Shown in pieces: positions 57,646 through 64,000 of a DNA stretch of 64,000 nt. Each line of letters opens with the position of its first letter. Within the stretch, counting starts at the first letter, position 1. The position numbers were made by a program, and so were the translations under genes. Origin of the DNA: Hericium rajendrae (taxonomy: Eukaryota; Basidiomycota; Agaricomycetes; Russulales; Hericiaceae); the NCBI GenBank assembly GCA_033439255.1, contig CM065879.1, forward strand, positions 3,664,501 through 3,728,500. The letters are read 5' to 3'. The notes under the pieces are model-generated. The model was not told the origin of the DNA, did no database searches, and was given only the letters and a program-made list of their open reading frames with translations.

Positions 57646-58259
57646 TCAAACGGAGAACTTCGACATCGTCTGGTGCGGCGGGATGTCTAGGATATCTTTT
57701 TCCATAGTAGGCTCATCGGCCATCGAGAATCTCTGCGCATTAATCGTAGACCCAGTTGTGCGCTTTATAGGCATGTCATCATGAATATCATCATCGGATA
57801 ATTTCTGGCTCGCCTTCCAGAGGGCGGCCTTCAAATATATGCAATATCCCAGAGTGGCGAGCTGCACCGCAATATGCACCAGAGCGACGATCATGCCCGC
57901 GAACCACATGCGCGCGTACCACGTCTGCGCGGGGCGCGTCTTGCTGAAGCCGAGAGAGCCGTGTCTGCGATCGCGACGCCGACGCCCGTGGACCACCCGA
58001 CGAGCAGCGTGCCGAAGCATACGAGCGTCGGCCACATGCTGTATACCTCCGCGGGGCGGTCGCGCGCGAGGTACGCGAGAAGCAGATTCTCGATGATCGT
58101 GAGGACGGGGAAGACGAAGAAGAGGTAGAGCGAGGGCGCGCCGGCGAGCGGGATGGAGAGGAGGACGACGGTCGCGGAGAGGATGTTGGAGGTGCCCATG
58201 AGGATTACCATCACGGTGTGGGGGCGGCGCGAGGCGAGGAGGGATGAGGCGGACGACAT
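57646..58259 (-). CDS. Four-TM membrane protein, intronless
   Basis: Start MSSASSLLASRRPHTVMVIL (58259). Hydrophobic segments are VMVILMGTSNILSATVVLLS, SLYLFFVFPVLTIIENLLLA, YSMWPTLVCFGTLLVGW and FAGMIVALVHIAVQLATLGY. The cytosolic tail is LWKASQKLSDDDIHDDMPIK, ending HQTMSKFSV. About 204 residues. The frame shifts by one base near 57960 (VAIADTAL/GFSKTRPAQTWYARM), with good coding sequence on both sides. The plan resembles the gene at 36702-37184, but sequence similarity is weak. No named family recognised. Confidence 0.65.
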
Positions 58260-60647
58260 GGTTGCTGGGGATGGCGATCTCGAGGCGTTGATATCGGGTT
58301 GGGGGTGAATCTGGGGAAACCGTGGTCGATGAGGAGTTTTAAACGTTCATACTAAATGCGCCCGGGAACACGTGTCAAATAAGACCTACAGTTGTCAGGA
58401 TCGCGGAATGCAATCCTCAGGCGCGCTTTGAGAGTCGTAATTCATATTTGCCCGCACTCCCCGCATAGCGTTCCATCTAGCTGTGGTTCGGCAAAGATAG
58501 CTTTGTTCGCTATAATTGGGATAAATATGCAAGTCCCGTAGAAGTTCCGCGTCCCCGGGAGGCTTCATCGTTTCATAATGTTGCAATGCAAGCACAGCTA
58601 GATAGAATCACCATGACTCCGCGATGCCGGAAGAGATAATGCGGAATTTTTGGGGAAAACATGCATCGCCATGAACGATGATGATCAAGTTATCAAGCGG
58701 AGCTTCGACGATCTCATAAAGGCGCTGTGAACATATGCGTCGTGCAAGGAGTCGAGGCGGGGATCCCTTCAGCGCCGTGCCTACACGGATTATGCAACTG
58801 CAATCTTGCCTAGATCAGGTAATTCGATCCGTATGTATTAGGATTGAGAACTGATACGTACGCCAAGGCGGTGCAGAGCGTCTTCGATTTCCAACTAACT
58901 CCTGAAAGGAAAGCGGCGGACGTTCTACCTCCAAAGATCATAGCCTTTTCTGGAAGATTTCGACGGCGTCCATGCAACTCATCCCGACAGCTGGAGAGGT
59001 TCGGATGCTTTCAGGGCAGCTTGCAGCCACAGCTGTGCATCGTCTCAGAGACCGAGATCCAGAATGCGTGATCGTTGAAAAAGACACGTTGTAGGAGAAT
59101 CGAAAGGTTTCCTCGTCAAAGCGCCAAGTCAGTCCAGAACTTAGGGATACAACTGAAGACGCACTGCTGTTCCACATCGTATCAGCCTAGTCTAAATGGA
59201 CGCAGTGCGCTCAATTGCGACAGCAGTAGGGAAGTGACAGCTTTATGGAGGCAGAGTGCCAGACACGGCGGAACAGTCTCTTTCAGGGCAGTGCATATCA
59301 TATGCATGAAGAAGAGGTAAGGACTTCGCGAAATCAGAACGCCTCGAGTTCTATGGCGGGATACCAGCTCCTTGGGTCACTTGGAAAATAACACTTCCTG
59401 GGGAAATGGTGAAGGTCACCAAGAAGCAGGTAATAGTTGTTCAATTGAGCAAGAACTTAACCTAACGATCATGTCGATGCCGGTCGAGGACTCGTGTCGG
59501 CCATTCATTTGCAGGTGCACTCATCCATTTGCAAGTACAAGCAGGCCACGGCCTGGAGGATTAGCAAGGATCATCACAGGTCAGCATGTTGATTCTTGCT
59601 GGAGAATAGTGGAGATGCCTATATATCGCCACCGAGTAGTTGATACCAGGATGATAATCGACATGATGATGACATGTTGTGACAGAGGAACCCGTGTGAA
59701 GGTGTGGCTGTGCACGTACTAGGAACGTACTCACATCAATATTGCAAACTCACACTGACAGGCATGTGTTCCGCCAATTTGCGAGGAGGATGACCCTCAG
59801 GCTGTGTCCTCGATTTTGACATCAAATAACCCTCAGGCTGTGACAGAAATTACGGTGGCTGGAGGCAAGAATAAGAGTACGGGTGCAAGGTATGTCGTAT
59901 ATCATGCTGGATCCACTAGGATAGGCTCTCGAGCAATTTGTTTTCTGACATGAACTTCGTAGATAAATACCCCTGGTAGCCTGTCTAGATGAATTTGGAA
60001 TCACAGGTTTTCAAAGATGTCTTATTGCATCGCATTGGAAAGACTGTACTCTCACCAGCGCTCAATCCCGAGTAGGCCTCTGGTATAAGAGGCTTTATCT
60101 GATTCTAAAAATCGCACTCCCAAACACTCCAAATTTTCAGGGTGAGCCTACGGTTGAACGCATTTGATCATCTGCACAGGCTCACTGAAGGATATTCTTG
60201 TCCTTGAATTTTTTTTTTTCGCAACAGGGCGATTGAATCATTCACCAACAGGCAAAGCTGGACGTCAGATATCTAAAGACGGCATGCTCGCAACCATTCT
60301 ATCCGCAGCTCTACATACAGCGATGAAAGCAAGGCAGCTATTATCTCGCAGCGTGAGGCTTAACGCAGCAACCTCAATATTCATCATCTAACCCACCCAC
60401 CACAGTCCGATCAGAAAAGACCCTCCCATCCATATCTTCGCGACGTACCCCAAAAAATGCACGGCCACAGACCTCAAGGCCAGGATCATGCTGCGGCGTT
60501 GGTCCATGGCCAAGGTTCATGTCAAACTACATACTTATCAGGAACGAGTTCTCGACACTTATCCACTGCTAAATACCCGCTTTTTTTCCTATCATGTGTT
60601 CGGTATTTTCCACACAAGGTCGCAATGGAGAGATCAGTAGCTGCTAG
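58260..60647. other. Gene-poor stretch, no gene recognised
   Basis: About 2.4 kb with only short open stretches in all frames, no consistent splice-joined reading and no domain. Possibly spacer with decayed sequence. Confidence 0.45.
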
Positions 60648-60731
60648 GTCGCATTCGAGGCGACGGCGAAGCTGCGGGAGGACGCTGTAGCGGCATTACT
60701 GAGCCTGCGGATCCGGAGAGCGTTCGAAGCG
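60648..60731 (+). pseudogene. Stray Mcm10-like exon fragment
   Basis: Reads VAFEATAKLREDAVAALLSL and RIRRAFEA, then GTAAGC. The Mcm10 OB-fold exon reads GAFEAMAKLREGAVVALLNP and RILKPFQA, then GTGCGC. The similarity holds at DNA level (TTCGAGGCGAYGGCGAAGCT) and both end at a splice donor in the same place. No other Mcm10 segment is recognisable within several hundred bases, so this looks like a small duplicated fragment rather than a second gene. Confidence 0.65.
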
Positions 60732-60942
60732 GTAAGCGTCCATCCCCTTTCGCAGACTGACTGGATGAGACTGATGATTTGTGATATATATAGACAGTGG
60801 GCGGCGTGCGGTTCTTTCTTCTCAACGGGTAAAATCACCATCAGACCGTTGATTCCATCGGCGGACCGCGAGACTGGATGGCTGGATGGCAGAAGTTTAA
60901 CCACAAGCGGTGGGCGAAGTATACAACCGGTGTACGAGGCTG

Positions 60943-61031
60943 CGCATCGACGTATCCGTCTCTTCACCGACACAAAAGGCCATGCATCGACGTATCAGTC
61001 TCTGCACTGACGTATCCGTCTCTTCATCGAC
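60943..61031 (+). repeat. Minisatellite, about three units
   Basis: Direct repeats of ATCGACGTATCCGTCTCTTC with small variants (ATCAGTCTCTGCA, ACTGACGTATCCGTC). Units 1 and 2 are spaced about 39 bases apart, and units 2 and 3 about 25. Non-coding context. Confidence 0.8.
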
Positions 61032-62924
61032 CTCATCGGCACATATACTGGAGCACACACAGGTCAGGACAGCAATAGCGGTCCCCGCCGGGATATTCAT
61101 TCACCTCACACTATGCCATAGCAAGCAGTGCTTGATGCAGCCAAATAGACCGGTGACCGCTCTGTCGAGATATTGAAAGGCGGGCCTTCTGCGGCCTGTC
61201 AGAATGCCCGCATTTCAATGTCTCGTACAAGGATTGGTTACGAGTCTAGCAGCCAAGCAGCGTGGCTTTTCTGGTAGGCATAACGGGCTAGTCTGTCTTG
61301 ATAGAGCCCAAGGAGTGATCTCGACGGCAGGTATAGCTTTCTCTCTACAAAGTATATGTACATGTTACTGAAATGCTCGCGTATGATACAGAAGTTCTGA
61401 AAGTGCCGTTGCCGACACGCCTGCCCCGCGCGCTCTCACCATCTCGCTCTCTCGCTCTTGCCCCATCTCCGCCCGCCCTCCGTCACCGACCGCCGACCGC
61501 ACCCCACGTTGATGCTCGTTTCCCTTCACGCCCTGCCCCACCCCGCCAGACCGACCATATATACTTACATACCTTGTTCCACACCCGCAGACCGAACTTA
61601 TTGTCCACTTTTACCTGTTTCGCGTTCCCCCATCGCAGCTTCTATAATTTCCGTACCCGTATTTTGATCTCGAATGTTCGCTCCGACTCGCCAAGCTCAT
61701 ATTCCTATTTGAAAATTTTCATTGCGTCAGATGTCTTGCTGATGAGATTCGTAAACGCAGACATATGCGTGTGCTTTTACGATACGTGCGTTCTCGAGTT
61801 GCTTTTATTTCAACTTTGTTTATCTACTCCCCGGATGCGGGAGCAACATGGCTGGGTCGACATGTAAATTGAAATGCCGTCAATTGACGAAATGCAAGAT
61901 ACAACAGAATCCACAAGATATGGGTGACAGCAATAGAATCACGTACGAATCACTGCGGGCCTCGAATAGACTATATGTCCGTTCCCGCTTGACGGAAGTC
62001 AATACGGAAACATCGCATTGGAAGAAGGCCCTGTATGTGACAGCTCTGGACACACGCACGCCGCAGCCTCGGCGGTCTATGCAGTTGAAAATATGGTAGA
62101 TATAATGAAGACCGAACGTCTATGGCTCGGCTTGGCGTTTGTATAGTGGTCGAGCATGTCGTGGCGCATGGCGACTAGGGTCGGGAAGGATTTACATTCT
62201 CCGTCTTGCGGCCAAGGCAAAACCCATTGAGCATAGAAAAGTCGGGCGGGGGATGCCCACAAGACTGACTGCTGTTAGAAGATAGCGGATAGAGTGCAGC
62301 ACGACTATTTGTGCGAGAGTGAGAAGGTCAATGAGTGCAAGAGACTATGATTTTATGCGATACACACCTCAGAACTTTCCAGACACTGCATAATGACATG
62401 CAGTTGTCCGATGAGATAGGAAGGTTCGCCGCTTTTGCCGCTGGGAAAACTTCAAGATTGGCCGGCAATAGTGAGGTAGCCATAGGCCGTGTATGTCCGT
62501 GTATCTGACGTCTGGGATCAGAACTTAACGCAAAGCCAGCGATTTTCCATTGTAGTGTCATTAATGATTCATTGATCATTGGAAGTGTGAGGCTGCGAAA
62601 GATGTTGAAGGAGAGATGGATGGAGGCGGTGGCAGAAAGAGAGGTCCGCGACGGTTGACGCGCAGTGGCCAGGCGGTTACTCCGATCCACCTGTTACTGA
62701 CCCTCAAGCCGCCTGCAGACATTGCTGCATGCATACAGCGGCATAGAAACAAGCCGTTAGTCGTCGTACTGATTCAAGACATTCTTTTGTACCAGGTGTA
62801 CTCCGTGCCAGTCGCCTGCTTTACGTCTCCGAGCTGGAGAAATTTGGGCCGCGTCTGAGCGCTGCCAAATCCGCGTCTCTGCTTGACCACAGCCCTGTGG
62901 GACGCTCACCCTCCCTCTGCAGCC
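61032..62924. other. Gene-poor stretch upstream of SET2
   Basis: No recognised gene. A promoter-like C/T-rich run (CTCTCACCATCTCGCTCTCT at about 61433) is followed by TATATA at about 61557, suggesting an unidentified plus-strand transcript. The open frame after it (61373-61867) has no domain or conserved look. Confidence 0.4.
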
Positions 62925-64000
62925 ATGTCCAAGTCTCGCTCCGCCTCGCTCAAGAAAGAGAGCAGGAGCCCGTCGCTCCCTGCCGATACCAATAATGTCA
63001 AAATGCAGGATGGGCCCGTCGACTCCGTCAAGACCGAGCTCAACTCCAAACAGGAGCCCCAGGACGGCACGCCCCCCAAGGCCGAACCTACGCCCCCACT
63101 CTCCACAAAGCAAGGTTCGACACCACCTGCCGATGCTAAGCCTATACCGAAAGGTCCGCAGCTCATAGGGCACCTGCCTCGCGCAGAAGAGGACGCCATG
63201 AAGACGTTCGTCGAGATCACGCAGAATCACTACCAGTATCAGACACTTGGGCGCAGTAGGGAGGCGCAGGAGGGCATGACATGCGATTGCGTCTATGACC
63301 ATGGTCAGTCCTCATTCTCAGCCCTGGACGCCCTGCGCAGCCTGCTCGGTAGTATAGTGGACCGGTATGAATGATGTGCTGTACACAGGCGTAGATAGTG
63401 ACGAGGTGGCCTGCGGCGATGGGTCGGACTGCATCAACCGGCTCACGCAGGTCGAGTGTTTGCCTGAAGACTGTCGCTGTCGACGGTACTGTCAAAACCA
63501 ACGGTAGGCCTCATTTCCTCCCTGCATGGTGCCACGCTGATGGGCTTTTCACATGCACCGCATGTTGTTTTGATCTACACAGGTTTCAACGACGACAATA
63601 TGCGCCCATTGAGATCGTACAGACGGAAAAGAAAGGTTTCGGGCTGAGAGCGGCTGAGGATCTGCCCAGGTACGTCCGCCTGCGGTGCCTCTGGTCCTCG
63701 ATACTCACACCTCGTGCTATCTACTTAGAGACACTTTCATCTACGAGTACGTCGGAGATGTGATCGCAAATGCATCGTTCGCAAAGCGGATGCGTGAGTA
63801 CGCGGAAGAGGGAATTCGGCACTTCTACTTCATGATGTTGCAGAAAGATGAGGTGCGGACTATCTCGGCCGACATGCCATGATGCCCCCCGTCTCTTGAC
63901 TTAATCGCCTTGTCCAGTTCATCGACGCTACGAAACGTGGTGGCATCGGTCGATTCGCGAATCACTCGTGTAATCCCAACTGCTACGTGGCGAAGTGGAC
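62925..64000 (+). CDS. SET2: Histone H3K36 methyltransferase SET2 (5' part, cut by window end)
   Basis: Methylates H3 Lys36 co-transcriptionally on RNA polymerase II-transcribed genes. ATG 62925 ([20 protein letters not shown]) opens a disordered Ser/Pro/Lys region to about residue 85, then [20 protein letters not shown] and [12 protein letters not shown]. The AWS domain follows with its zinc-binding cysteines: [31 protein letters not shown]. The SET domain begins [51 protein letters not shown], and reaches the signature [15 protein letters not shown] (SAM-binding NHSCxPNC) at the window edge. Five exons with canonical introns, all in frame. The rest of SET, post-SET, WW and SRI domains should lie beyond 64000. 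Confidence 0.95.

Overview
This is nuclear DNA of a filamentous basidiomycete, most likely an Agaricomycete. Genes are closely packed on both strands and are split by many short introns of about 45-70 bases with canonical GT..AG ends. Coding exons are GC-rich with strongly CG-biased third positions. The gene set (BAP31, Ubp6, AP-1 beta, eIF2 gamma, Mcm10, Set2, GH30 beta-1,6-glucanases, many Ser/Pro-rich proteins) is fungal. There is no prokaryotic operon structure, CRISPR array or credible tRNA.

Layout. 0-3.4 kb: a BAP31-like ER protein (-) diverges from the proteasome deubiquitinase Ubp6/USP14 (+). 3.4-5.3 kb has no recognised gene. 5.3-18.6 kb is a duplication-rich block: a GH30 glucanase (+), a dispersed repeat, a three-finger C2H2 gene (+), its decayed tandem copy that has lost the fingers, a MYND-finger gene (-) and a second GH30 gene (-). 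19.6-23.4 kb: AP-1 beta-adaptin (-) and a small CsbD-like protein (-). 24.5-27.6 kb: two more MYND paralogues (+) and an inverted copy of the dispersed repeat. 27.9-33.2 kb: a very large Lte1-like Ras-GEF (-). 33.8-35.7 kb: histone chaperone ASF1 and histone H2A.Z, adjacent on the same strand. 36.7-40.8 kb: a four-TM protein and replication factor Mcm10 (-). 41.3-41.7 kb: a fold-back element resembling a MITE, just upstream of an unrecognised spliced gene. 43.8-49.9 kb: an unknown protein (-), a prenylcysteine carboxyl methyltransferase (+), eIF2 gamma (+) and a RING-CH membrane ubiquitin ligase (-). 50.3-56.2 kb: an SR-type RNA-binding protein (-), a mitochondrial PPR protein (+), a PP28/PDAP1 protein (-) and complex I LYR subunit NDUFA6 (+). 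56.2-57.2 kb is a degenerate tandem repeat apparently grown from the NDUFA6 3' end. 57.6-58.3 kb: another four-TM protein. 58.3-62.9 kb is a gene-poor stretch with a minisatellite and a stray Mcm10-like exon. The window ends inside Set2.

Most genes are housekeeping genes with no shared pathway. The functional links I can support are the chromatin pair ASF1/H2A.Z, with Set2 at the far end, and the several divergent promoter pairs (BAP31/Ubp6, RasGEF/ASF1, SR/PPR, PP28/NDUFA6). The most distinctive features are the lineage-specific duplications (GH30, C2H2, MYND), two well-supported GC-AG introns, and a window-wide pattern of single-base frame breaks in otherwise conserved host genes. That pattern looks more like residual sequence error than real gene loss. 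I did not find a convincing new multi-gene system. The expanded MYND family and the decayed C2H2 duplicate are the best candidates for new biology.
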